From Natronomonas salsuginis (lineage in GTDB: Archaea; Halobacteriota; Halobacteria; Halobacteriales; Haloarculaceae), in NCBI RefSeq assembly GCF_005239135.1, contig NZ_QKNX01000001.1, positions 1-64,000 on the forward strand: 64,000 nucleotides of DNA, given 5' to 3'. Positions 1-7,334 of this stretch are shown here, in pieces (position 1 is the first letter of the stretch; every line of letters starts with the position of its first letter). The translations under genes were made by a program, and so were the position numbers. The notes beneath the pieces were generated by a model. The model had not been told where the DNA came from. It ran no database searches and worked only from the letters and a program-made list of their open reading frames with translations.

Positions 1-2
1 GT

Positions 3-86
3 TCGGAGTGTAACCGTGGACGCCACGCCGACCTGAACGCGTCGGAGAATATCGCACAACGGGAGGGTGAACCATGCACGGCCTAA
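3..86 (+). CDS. tnpB: TnpB (IS200/IS605-type RNA-guided nuclease), C-terminal end only
   Basis: An open frame enters from the window edge and ends at TAA 84-86. Its last residues contain CNRGRHADLNASENIA, which is the second half of the TnpB zinc ribbon (second Cys pair) plus the HADxNAxxNIA signature that holds the last RuvC aspartate. TnpB proteins are RNA-guided DNA endonucleases carried by IS200/IS605/IS1341 elements. Only the last 27 codons are visible, so whether the rest of the gene is intact cannot be judged. The element's right end follows at about 330. Confidence 0.75.
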   Translation, partial: SECNRGRHADLNASENIAQREGEPCTA

Positions 87-326
<240 letters not shown>

Positions 327-330
<4 letters not shown>

Positions 331-494
331 TCGTCCTCGACGAACCAATCATCCGTCCGAGATCGCTCGAGCGCGTAGAGGAGCAAATACCCGACGAGTC
401 CCAACGCGAACAGCGTCGCCGGAATGAGAAACGGGCCGAACGTTCCGAACAGCCATTCGGCGGCCGCGAGCAACGGGGCGGCCGGCTGGAACAT
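327..494 (-). CDS. Small single-pass or hairpin membrane protein (55 aa), unknown function
   Basis: Begins MFQPAAPLLAAAEWLFGTFG and continues with a hydrophobic stretch (FLIPATLFALGLVGYLLLYAL) followed by the acidic tail TDDWFVEDD, typical of small haloarchaeal membrane proteins. A TATA-like GTTTAAGCC at 518-526 lies about 27 nt before the ATG, fitting a leaderless transcript. The stop codon (327-329) lies inside the sequence I assign to the right end of the neighbouring tnpB element, so the original C-terminus may have been longer. I do not recognise a named family with certainty. Confidence 0.6.
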
Positions 495-640
495 ACGACG
501 CAGTAGGTGGGCGACGGCTTAAACTACAGGCTTCGCGTCGTCGCTCGTTCCGAGTGACGCCGATCATGTCGACTGTTGGACCGGCAGTTCCAGTCGGCGA
601 TGTGGACGGGCAGCTCCGCACGCCGTGACGATAGTTCGCC

Positions 641-1546
641 TCAGAGCCACGGAGCGCGGTCTCCGTCGGAGACGCCGGGGGAGCCGCGCTCGGACTCCTC
701 GTTGGGTCCGACCTCCTCGTCGAGGAGTTCCTCGTCGTCGGCGTCGGGACCGCCGTCGGTCGCTGCCGCCGAGGCGTCGGGATCGGACACCGGGCCGCTG
801 ACGTCGATCGCGCCCTCGGGGTTGAACGCCAACAGGGCGGTCAACGCGAGGACGATGAGCGCCAGCGGCTCCTCGCCCGTGATCGGGCCGACCTCGAGGA
901 TGGTCAGCGGCAGGACGCCGAGCGCGACGGCGCTGCCGAAGCGGAAGCGGTCGATGTCGACGTTGCCGCGCAGCCACGGGCCCAAGAGGGCGACCGAGAG
1001 CGCGAAGCCGACGCCGATCATCGCGGCGCCCGTCCCGTAGAGGACGTACACCGGCTCGGAGATGAGCGCGATCTCGAAGCCGTTCGGCCGGAAGCTAGCG
1101 ATCAGTCCGAGGCCGATGACCACGCCGGGGCTCGGCAGGTACTCGCCGACAGTTGCGCTCGCGGTCTTGGCGGCGATCGCGAGGATGACCAGGGCAGCGA
1201 AGCGCTCGAAGATCTCCATCGCCAGCATCGACTCGATAGTCGGCGCGATGGCGGCCTGCACCGCCGCGAGCGGGACGACGATCGCCCCGACCAACAGGAC
1301 GTTGCGGGCGCGGTCGCGGCGGCTGCCCTCCATCTCGGCGAGGACGACGGCGAGCGTGGCGCTCCCGCCGAAGATCAACAGCCCGATCTCGATCATGCCG
1401 AGAATCGACGAGATCGCACCCGCGAGGACGAGCGCCGCGAAGATGCCGTCCAAGAGCGGCAGCGCCATGACGGTGGCGAGGAGCCGAGTGCCCTCGCCGA
1501 CGCGTCGCTCTAAGCGGAGTGCGACCGGGTGTCTGGACGTGCTCAT
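641..1546 (-). CDS. DUF5794-type multi-pass membrane protein
   Basis: A 301-aa protein with about seven hydrophobic segments (for example LLDGIFAALVLAGAISSILG near residue 30 and following) and an acidic, Ser/Asp-rich C-terminal tail of about 60 residues (GPVSDPDASAAATDGGPDAD). It matches the haloarchaea-specific family I know as DUF5794, whose function is unknown. Length and the short basic N-terminus (MSTSRHPVALRLERRVGEG) fit that family. It is likely a cytoplasmic-membrane protein with a cytosolic acidic tail. It is transcribed alone; the neighbours give no functional hint. Confidence 0.75.
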   Translation of the reverse strand: MSTSRHPVALRLERRVGEGTRLLATVMALPLLDGIFAALVLAGAISSILGMIEIGLLIFGGSATLAVVLAEMEGSRRDRARNVLLVGAIVVPLAAVQAAIAPTIESMLAMEIFERFAALVILAIAAKTASATVGEYLPSPGVVIGLGLIASFRPNGFEIALISEPVYVLYGTGAAMIGVGFALSVALLGPWLRGNVDIDRFRFGSAVALGVLPLTILEVGPITGEEPLALIVLALTALLAFNPEGAIDVSGPVSDPDASAAATDGGPDADDEELLDEEVGPNEESERGSPGVSDGDRAPWL

Positions 1547-1549
1547 CCG

Positions 1550-1738
1550 TCAGGCCAGCGGTCCCTCACCGTAGGAGCGGTGGTGACGATGGCGATACCC
1601 CCCCGGGCGGCATCCGGATTCGAACGATTTGAGGGTATTCTCCGCGTTTTTCGTCCGCATCGCAACTGTAAATGTAATGCCGGTGTCGAGGGCGTGCTCG
1701 CCGGCGATGCGCTGTGCGATGGGACTTGCGGAGTCCAT
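1550..1738 (-). CDS. Short hypothetical protein (62 aa)
   Basis: Open frame MDSASPIAQRIAGEHALDTG..., not recognised. The reason to list it is its promoter: a TTTATTATA element at about 1759-1770 centred 27 nt before the ATG, the classic spacing for a leaderless haloarchaeal transcript. The C-terminal third is rich in Arg, His and Gly and lacks the usual acidic bias, so the true 3' end or the reality of the protein is uncertain. The promoter could instead drive the DUF5794 gene 4 nt downstream, with this frame serving as a leader. Confidence 0.4.
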   Translation of the reverse strand: MDSASPIAQRIAGEHALDTGITFTVAMRTKNAENTLKSFESGCRPGGYRHRHHRSYGEGPLA

Positions 1739-2022
1739 ATCTATTGGTCTGTCCGAGACTATAATAAATGTTGTGTGGTCATCGTCCGCATACGGCTGAC
1801 GATCGGTGGCTCATTTCGCAAGGATGTTGACGATCGGGGCGTAAAATCTCGCGGCTAGCTACGAATGCGCAGAAGCGTCGAGTAATGTATGTCTCTGGAC
1901 GTTGCCGTCGAGATCCGACCGGCGAGACGGGGACGGCCGCGCTGAGCCCGCGAGCCGTGCCGGCGACCATCACGGAGTCGTGCTCTCGCAACGCTTTTGG
2001 GCCGGGGATTCCGACGGTTTAC

Positions 2023-3501
2023 ATGGCGAGCGACGAACCCTTCTCCGAAAAACTCCGCGTATCCGAGGCGCTGACGTTCGACGATGTATTGCTCAGACCG
2101 AAAGAGAGCCGCGTCGAACCGGACGACGCCGACATGGCAACCCGCGTGTCGACGAACGTCTCGCTGAACCTCCCGGTCCTATCGGCGGCGATGGACACCG
2201 TCACCGAGGCCGTTCTCGCGATCGAGATGGCCCGCGAGGGCGGCCTCGGCGTCCTCCACCGGAACATGACCGTCGAGGAGACCGCGGCACACGTCGAGCG
2301 AATCAAGCGCGCCGACGAGCTCATCATCCGCGATGTCGTCACGGCATCCCCCGAGCAGACGGTTCGTGAGGTCGACGCGATGATGGAGCGCGAGGGCGTC
2401 TCCGGGGCGCCCGTCGTCGACGAGGACGACGTCGTCCTCGGGATCATCTCCGGCACGGACATCCGGCCGTACCTCGAGGTCGGCGAGTACGATGCCGTCC
2501 GCGAGGCGATGACCGACGAGGTCGTCACCGCGAGCGAGGATGTGACGCCGCGCGAGGCGCTCGAGCTGATGTACGAACATAAGATCGAGCGCGTTCCGAT
2601 CGTCGACGAGGGGAACCGATTGACGGGGCTCGTCACGATGGCCGGCGTCCTCGCGCGCAGAGAGCACGACAACGCCGCCCGCGACGAGGACGGAGCGTTG
2701 GTGGCCGGCGTCGCCGTGGGGCCGTTCGAACGCGACCGCGCCAGAGCGGCGGACGACGCCGGCGCAGACGTGGTGTTCATCGACTGTGCGCACGCGCACA
2801 ATCTCAACGTTATCGACTCCGCCCGCGACATCAAAGCCGAGATCGACGCCGACGTGGTCGTCGGCAACGTCGGCACGCGCGAAGCCGCCGAGGCGATCGT
2901 CGACTTCGCCGACGGGATCAAGGTCGGCATCGGCCCCGGCTCGATCTGTACGACGCGGATCGTCTCCGGCTCCGGCATGCCCCAGATCACGGCCGTCTCG
3001 GAGGTCGCGGATGTCGCCGCTCGACACGACGTGCCGGTCATCGCTGACGGTGGTATTCGGTACTCCGGCGACGCGATCAAGGCGATCGCCGCGGGCGCGG
3101 ACGCGGTCATGCTCGGCTCGTACTTCGCCGGCACCGACGAGGCTCCCGGCCGCGTCATCACGATGAACGGCAAGCGATACAAGCAGTACCGCGGGATGGG
3201 ATCCGTCGGCGCGATGAACGACGGCGGCGGCGATCGCTACCTAAAAGAGGAGAGCGAAGACGAGGAGTTCGTCCCCGAGGGCGTCGAGGCCGCGACCCCG
3301 TACAAGGGGCCGCTCGCCTCCGAACTCCACCAACTCGTCGGCGGCATGCAGTCGGGGATGGGCTACGTCGGCGCGGCGACGATCCCGGAGTTCAAAGCGC
3401 GAAGCGAGTTCGTCCGCGTCTCCTCGGCGGGACAGACCGAAAGCCACGCCCACGACGTCGTGATCACCGACGAAGCGCCGAACTACAGCCCCGACAGCTG
3501 A
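2023..3501 (+). CDS. guaB: Inosine-5'-monophosphate dehydrogenase
   Basis: 492 aa from ATG 2023. It oxidises IMP to XMP with NAD+, the committed step of GMP synthesis, in the cytosol. An N-terminal barrel half (residues 1-95) is followed by two CBS domains (about 101-150 and 160-215) and the catalytic barrel with the active-site loop [11 protein letters not shown] (Cys309) and the flap region [12 protein letters not shown]. The open frame extends 46 codons upstream, but ATG 2023 gives the normal IMPDH N-terminus ([10 protein letters not shown] at about residue 17) and sits about 30 nt after an AT-rich CTTTTGG element. Full length and intact. Confidence 0.95.
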   Translation: MASDEPFSEKLRVSEALTFDDVLLRPKESRVEPDDADMATRVSTNVSLNLPVLSAAMDTVTEAVLAIEMAREGGLGVLHRNMTVEETAAHVERIKRADELIIRDVVTASPEQTVREVDAMMEREGVSGAPVVDEDDVVLGIISGTDIRPYLEVGEYDAVREAMTDEVVTASEDVTPREALELMYEHKIERVPIVDEGNRLTGLVTMAGVLARREHDNAARDEDGALVAGVAVGPFERDRARAADDAGADVVFIDCAHAHNLNVIDSARDIKAEIDADVVVGNVGTREAAEAIVDFADGIKVGIGPGSICTTRIVSGSGMPQITAVSEVADVAARHDVPVIADGGIRYSGDAIKAIAAGADAVMLGSYFAGTDEAPGRVITMNGKRYKQYRGMGSVGAMNDGGGDRYLKEESEDEEFVPEGVEAATPYKGPLASELHQLVGGMQSGMGYVGAATIPEFKARSEFVRVSSAGQTESHAHDVVITDEAPNYSPDS

Positions 3502-3568
3502 GGTGGACCGTCCGCACGTCCCGGCCGCAACGGTCAGGCTTAGGACCCTCCGGCGCGGGTGTACGGCC

Positions 3569-3793
3569 ATGGCCGACAATCGCGTCGTCGAGGGACGTAT
3601 GGTGACTCCGGAAAAGCTCGCCGAACTGATCGAGGGCGAGCGAGTGATGGACGCCGAGGCGATCGAGGACGCCGACCGAGAGTGCCCCGAGTGCGGCGGC
3701 AACGTGCTCTCGGTGGGCTACATGCCGAGCGTCACGGAGTTCGTCACGGGATACAAGTGCCAGGACTGCGAGTGGCGCGACACCGATCGGTAG
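3569..3793 (+). CDS. DUF5795-type small zinc-ribbon protein
   Basis: 74 aa from ATG 3569, starting MADNRVVEGRMVTPEKLAEL. Four cysteines form a CxxC...CxxC pair (CPECGG near residue 42 and CQDCEW near residue 66), a compact zinc ribbon. It matches a small haloarchaea-wide family (DUF5795 as I recall) of unknown role. An in-frame extension to about 3503 is possible but includes non-acidic sequence unlike the family. It lies 67 nt after guaB on the same strand and may be read through from it. Confidence 0.75.
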   Translation: MADNRVVEGRMVTPEKLAELIEGERVMDAEAIEDADRECPECGGNVLSVGYMPSVTEFVTGYKCQDCEWRDTDR

Positions 3794-3856
3794 TCCGACT
3801 GAAAAGAACATCCGAACCGCGCCGCGAGGGCAGCACGGAGTCCGTGGGCGACGACT

Positions 3857-4134
3857 TCACCCCGGGTCACGGACTAACACCGGCAGATCCGTGTCCGGCA
3901 TGACCTGCTGGCTGACGCTTCCGAACAGGGATTCCCGCGTCGGTGACCGTTTTCGACCGGCCACGACGAGCAGATCGGCACCGTACTCGTCCGTGAGTCG
4001 GAGGACGCCCTCGACCGGATCCTCGTGGCTGAACTCCTCAAAAATCACGTCAAATCCGGCATCTTCCAGCACCGAGCGCACCTGCTTGACGCCCGATCTC
4101 GGTGCTGATCGCCCCCGGCTACGATCGTGTACAT
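3857..4134 (-). pseudogene. Universal stress protein (UspA) remnant
   Basis: The ATG at 4134 begins MYTIVAGGDQ, a plausible Usp N-terminus, but that frame is lost within about 20 codons. In a second frame the C-terminal part of a Usp domain follows (VLEDAGFDVIFEEFSHEDP... then ADLLVVAGRKRS and SVSQQVMPDTDLPVLV). The nucleotide-binding loop is degraded (VVAGRKRSPTRESLFGSVS). Normal Usp domains are about 140 aa; fewer than 95 codons are left here, so this looks like an internal deletion plus frameshift. It lies 140 bp upstream of the tRNA-Trp gene, on the opposite strand. Confidence 0.65.
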
Positions 4135-4274
4135 GCCGCCTCGAACTTCGTTGATTAATAACATATATCTGCCGCGGGGCTTTCTCACCACGCCGTTCTC
4201 GGCGAGCGGTCGCGACGGCCTTCGGTACCGCGAATCGAAACCCCTTTACCCAAACCGGAGGTACGATGCATCGA

Positions 4275-4454
4275 GGGGACGTGGCCAAGCCAGGGATGGC
4301 GACTGACTCCAGAGGCCACGCGCCCGGTGACGAGACTCCAGACTGATATACCGAGCGGACGACTGATCATCGCTCCGCGTTGACGACCCTCTGGAGATCC
4401 GAGGCGCATACCGGAGATATCAGTAGACCGGGGGTTCAAATCCCTCCGTCCCCA
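4275..4454 (+). tRNA. tRNA-Trp (CCA) with about 106-nt intron
   Basis: The acceptor arm GGGGACG (4275-4281) pairs with CGTCCCC (4447-4453), with discriminator A4454. The anticodon stem ACTGA / TCAGT encloses a CTCCAGA-type loop with anticodon CCA. The D arm (GCC...GGC) and T arm (GGGGG TTCAAAT CCCTC) are present. The intron runs about 4313-4418, after anticodon-loop position 37, the site used in haloarchaeal pre-tRNA-Trp. In Haloferax this intron is a box C/D RNA guiding 2'-O-methylation of the tRNA itself. Here GTGACGA, CTGA and TGATCATC-like motifs are compatible with C, D' and C' boxes, but I have not folded it. Confidence 0.93.
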
Positions 4455-4750
4455 CTTCTCGGTCTTCGACCTCGAAAACCACCATACTGCGGAGCCGTGT
4501 GCAATTCCCCTTATAAGGGTACTACCGGGATCTCAGAACGGATCTGAACCCCTGATCGACTACGGCCCGCCGCCCTCTTGCGGTCAACCAGAGTCAATCG
4601 CTAACGGTATGGATCCATCGACGGCGCAAAATGGGCAAGAAGGAGGGCGGCTACTCTCCGAAGGGTTCCTTTGCGTTATATACCCGAGCAAGTTGTTGGC
4701 CAATTTGCTTCATAAAAAATGAACTCGCATTACCGTTTAGACGGCTGTTC
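4455..4750. other. Intergenic, about 296 bp, no gene seen
   Basis: AT-richer than its surroundings. It holds TATA-like stretches (CCTTATAAGG near 4511-4520 and GTTATATACC near 4675-4684) but no convincing coding frame in either direction. The first is a self-complementary CCTTATAAGG; the second could start an unrecognised short RNA. The pilin gene ends at its right border. Confidence 0.5.
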
Positions 4751-5140
4751 CTATGATTCAGCTAATGTAAATGTTCGTACGACAGTTTCTTTTCCGTCTT
4801 CGGCAACCGCGACAACTGAATAATCACCAGCTCCATCAGCACTGCTATTAAGACTCACTGAGCCACCGACATTTTCGATAGTCCCCACATGTGTTCCATT
4901 AGTAATATTTAGTTTCTCGGACGTTCCCTCACTTGTGTACGTCACGGTCACATTTGACGTTTCATCGCCTTCAATAGATGCTCCTGCTTGGACTTCGGAA
5001 TCAACGCTATCGCCGAGATTGAGCACGAAGGTCCCGATCACGGCTGCAAGAATCACGGTGATAGCGACCATGAGTATGACTCCTATGACAGGAGAAACTG
5101 CTCGATCGTCGTTTGTATCGAATAGCTTTTTAAGATTCAT
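4751..5140 (-). CDS. Type IV pilin (PilA-like)
   Basis: 129 aa. The N-terminus [20 protein letters not shown] is a class III signal peptide with the haloarchaeal H-domain [20 protein letters not shown], the site processed by prepilin peptidase PibD; cleavage after RA is expected. The remainder is a Ser/Thr/Asn-rich surface domain with Asn-X-Ser/Thr sites (for example NVT, NIT, NGT) that could be N-glycosylated. The role is as a subunit of adhesion pili assembled by PilB/PilC encoded elsewhere. A TATA element at 5221-5233 gives a leader of about 55 nt, and GGGTG five nt before the ATG is a good Shine-Dalgarno site, unusual among the mostly leaderless genes here. Confidence 0.88.
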   Translation of the reverse strand: MNLKKLFDTNDDRAVSPVIGVILMVAITVILAAVIGTFVLNLGDSVDSEVQAGASIEGDETSNVTVTYTSEGTSEKLNITNGTHVGTIENVGGSVSLNSSADGAGDYSVVAVAEDGKETVVRTFTLAES

Positions 5141-5512
5141 TTTTTCACCCGCAGCCAGAGGCCAGGTAGTGTTATTACATACTGGCTAGTTCTAACTGCG
5201 CTGCTCAAAGATTATCCCATACATATATATTTAGCCGGAGTAACTCACGATTTGATTCGGACGCTGAGCCTGGTCTGCGATAACGAATCGTGAGGTTAGG
5301 ATTCGGGACCGTGTGACCGCAACGGGTCCAGCAGCTCCGATCACTCCAGGTCATCAACGAACAGGTCAGCTTTCAGATTCCACGACCACGGGGCCGCGTC
5401 GTCTGGATCGTAGCCCATGCCAGTCGGTTCGAGATCTTCGATATCACCGCCGAACAGCCGATCGGCCGGTGGGTCAGGCGCTGAGCGCCGAAACTGCGAC
5501 GACCGATCGAGA
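5141..5512. other. Intergenic region between pilin and dtxR remnant
   Basis: Contains the pilin promoter (TATA 5221-5233 read leftwards). A minus-strand frame 5341-5523 (60 codons, ending ...[20 protein letters not shown] and a few more residues) has haloarchaea-like acidic composition and may be a remnant of a larger gene, but it has no promoter I can see and overlaps the start of the dtxR remnant, so it is not called as a gene. Confidence 0.4.
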
Positions 5513-5930
5513 ATGAGGGGCACGACGCTCGAACCACTCCGGCGATGAATCGAGACCCTCGCCGACGAGGGAGTCGGATCGCGGATGCGGTCGGGAAGCC
5601 ACCATCGGCGACCACGGAGATGGTACAGCGCCTCGAATCCCGCGGACTGCTCACCTACGAGCCGTACGCGGGGCGGCGCTCACCGAGGAGGGACGTGAGA
5701 CGGCCGCGAAGCTGGCTAACACGTACGCGACGTTCGTGCGGCTCTTTCGAGACGTGCTGGAGCTCGAAGCTCCCCACCGCGAGACGTTGGCGGTTACGGG
5801 GCACGTCAGCCCGGAGATCGCCGACAGGCTCGCCGTATCGCTGCTCGATCCGTCCGCGGGAACTGATGCCGTTCTGAAAGCGGCTCCGTTCTCCATCCAC
5901 GCCGATCCGAACATCGACCGCAATGTGTGA
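5513..5930 (+). pseudogene. DtxR/SirR-family metal-dependent regulator, multiply broken
   Basis: Three frames together spell a DtxR-family protein: ATG 5513 [11 protein letters not shown], an in-frame TGA at 5546-5548, then [11 protein letters not shown]; a frame change at about 5575 into [20 protein letters not shown] and [13 protein letters not shown] (the winged-helix recognition region); and a second change at about 5671 into [14 protein letters not shown] ... VRLFRDVLELEAPH ... HVSPEIADRLAV, the dimerisation domain, to TGA at 5930. Intact members repress metal-uptake or storage genes when Fe or Mn is bound. At least one nonsense mutation and two frameshifts make this copy non-functional unless these are sequencing errors. 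Confidence 0.75.
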
Positions 5931-5966
5931 TGCTGACGCAGTTGTGCCGAACCGCATCCTTTTTGT

Positions 5967-5982
5967 TTTAGGCACGCCTAAA
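5967..5982. promoter_or_regulatory. DtxR/SirR-like operator (perfect inverted repeat) over a promoter
   Basis: TTTAGGCACGCCTAAA is a perfect 7-bp inverted repeat with a 2-nt centre. TTAGGC-type half sites are characteristic of DtxR/IdeR/SirR-family binding. It lies between a TTTTTGTTTTA box (5959-5970) and the ATG at 5991, where a bound repressor would block TBP/RNA polymerase. It sits directly downstream of a broken DtxR-family gene. The link to that family is inference. Confidence 0.6.
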
Positions 5983-5990
5983 TGGCAGTA

Positions 5991-6158
5991 ATGGCCGCCA
6001 GCACTCGACGCCGATCGGAGCGGACGACCGGCTCGACGTCCGATCGCTGTCCCGACATCACCCGCTGTGAGAGCTGTCCCGAGAAGTCGGTGTTCATCGA
6101 GTCCGGAAACACCGACGGATGGATCGCAAGCGACCTCACCGTCGACGTACGCCGATAA
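5991..6158 (+). CDS. Small Cys-containing protein (55 aa), probable metal-regulated
   Basis: Sequence MAASTRRRSE... then CPDITRCESCPEK, FIESGNTDGWIASDLTVDVRR. Three cysteines (C-x6-C-x2-C) suggest metal binding or a partial zinc ribbon. The conserved-looking SGNTDGWIASD tail recalls a family of short haloarchaeal proteins I cannot name. An ATG at 5982 would add three residues but overlaps the operator; ATG 5991 is about 27 nt from the TATA-like box. It is followed after 4 nt by the amphi-Trp gene, so the two are probably one operon. Confidence 0.6.
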   Translation: MAASTRRRSERTTGSTSDRCPDITRCESCPEKSVFIESGNTDGWIASDLTVDVRR

Positions 6159-6162
6159 CCCC

Positions 6163-6483
6163 ATGTCCGATACGCCCGACACGACGGAGGAGCCAGAGTC
6201 ACCCGAAGTCGATACCGATCGCACGGTGATTCGCGAGGGTCGAAACTTCGAAACGGAGTACCGACTGGACGCGCGCGAAGCCGGTGAGTTCCTCATCCGA
6301 CTGGGCGAACAGCTCCGCGACGGCGACGAACTCCGACTCGTCACCGACGAGTGGGAACTGCCCTTCGCGTTCGGCGAGCCGATCGAACTCGAGATAGACT
6401 TCGAGGGCGTCGACGAACCGGAACTTGAAATAGAACTCGAACTGCCGGGACGGACCGACGAGACGGCACCCGACGTCAGGTAG
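6163..6483 (+). CDS. Amphi-Trp domain protein
   Basis: 106 aa with the pattern of the haloarchaeal amphi-Trp domain: REGRNFETEYRLDAREAGEF, FLIRLGEQLRDGDELRL, then DEWELPFAFGEPIELEIDFE, alternating acidic/hydrophobic beta strands with a Trp. The family is small and of unknown function. The ATG at 6163 follows the upstream stop by 4 nt, indicating co-transcription from the operator-bearing promoter. It converges on dpsA, whose stop is 14 bp away. Confidence 0.8.
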   Translation: MSDTPDTTEEPESPEVDTDRTVIREGRNFETEYRLDAREAGEFLIRLGEQLRDGDELRLVTDEWELPFAFGEPIELEIDFEGVDEPELEIELELPGRTDETAPDVR

Positions 6484-6497
6484 ATTCGAACGTCACC

Positions 6498-7043
6498 TCA
6501 GCTTGTCGCGGATTCGAGGACGAGCGTGTCGTCCTCGAGGTAGTGTTCGATGTGGTGGGCGTGTTCTTCGATCGTTTCGAGCTGTTCGCGGAGCATCTCG
6601 CCCGTCGAGTAATCGCCGAGTCCGTCGGCGAGTTCGATGTGTTGACGGTAGCTCTCGATCATATCGCCCATCATCTCGAGGTCGTTCTCGAGGGAGGTGC
6701 GGACGTCGTAGACGTCCTCGTCCTCGGCTTCGACCGTCGCGTTTTCGGCGAGCGTCGTCATGCTGGCGTGCGGAACCCCGCCCAGCGCTTGGAGCCGTTC
6801 CGCGAGTTCGTCGGCCGCGTCCTCGACGTCCTCGTACACCTCCTGGAGGAACCGGTGGATCTCGAGGAACTCCGCGCCCTCGACGTTCCAGTGGTGTTTG
6901 TGTAGCTGGTGGTACAAGACGTAAGCGTCGGCGAGGTCTGTGTTCAGCGCGTCGACGATCTGTTCGGCCTTCTCGGTGTCGAGTCGCAGCGCGTTCTCTT
7001 CGACGGTGCCCGCTTTCTGTTGGGTCTCTTTTTGGGTGCTCAT
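6498..7043 (-). CDS. dpsA: DNA-protecting ferritin-like protein Dps
   Basis: 181 aa. A four-helix Dps/ferritin-like protein that oxidises and stores iron and protects DNA in starvation and peroxide stress. The helix A motif YHQLHKHHWNVEGAEFLEIH carries the Dps ferroxidase residues (H, and D/E in HRFLQEVYEDVEDAADELAE). The acidic N- and C-terminal extensions fit the haloarchaeal DpsA length. A TTATAAG box at 7072-7078 places the transcript start within a few nt of the ATG. A lone CTAGGC half-site (7107-7112) upstream of the TATA resembles half of the nearby DtxR-type operator; whether it acts is unknown. Confidence 0.9.
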   Translation of the reverse strand: MSTQKETQQKAGTVEENALRLDTEKAEQIVDALNTDLADAYVLYHQLHKHHWNVEGAEFLEIHRFLQEVYEDVEDAADELAERLQALGGVPHASMTTLAENATVEAEDEDVYDVRTSLENDLEMMGDMIESYRQHIELADGLGDYSTGEMLREQLETIEEHAHHIEHYLEDDTLVLESATS

Positions 7044-7334
7044 TGCAGTCGGTCATAGGAGCGCCACGCACTTATAACTTATCAATAATTCAATAATTTT
7101 CGTGTCGCCTAGAAATCCGATTCGTAATAAATCCTTGCCACTATCTCCGATAGAATTTATAAATATGTCATTTAATCATCATTGATTGATCCGAGGAGAG
7201 CGCGACCGCAGCGCCCGCGAATCGAGATGGGCTATCGTCGTCTGCCGGCACGTATGCGGCCCGTTCTTCGGCGGCGGCGCTCGGTTCCTCGTGGAGGGAG
7301 TGCATGGATCCCTTCGGCAATCCAGAGGAATTCT
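7044..7334. other. Intergenic between dpsA and aldehyde dehydrogenase
   Basis: Holds the dpsA promoter with an AATAATTCAATAATT direct repeat next to it, and a rightward-facing GAATTTATAAATATG TATA element near 7152-7166 with no convincing gene behind it. A minus-strand frame of 45 codons (7168-7305, MHSLHEEPSAAAEERAAYVP...) is acidic and could be a tiny gene downstream of the dehydrogenase, but nothing else supports it. Confidence 0.4.

Noticed and set aside
5341-5523. Minus-strand 60-codon acidic frame near the pilin
   Set aside because: Plausible composition but no promoter, and it overlaps the dtxR remnant; mentioned only as part of the intergenic note.
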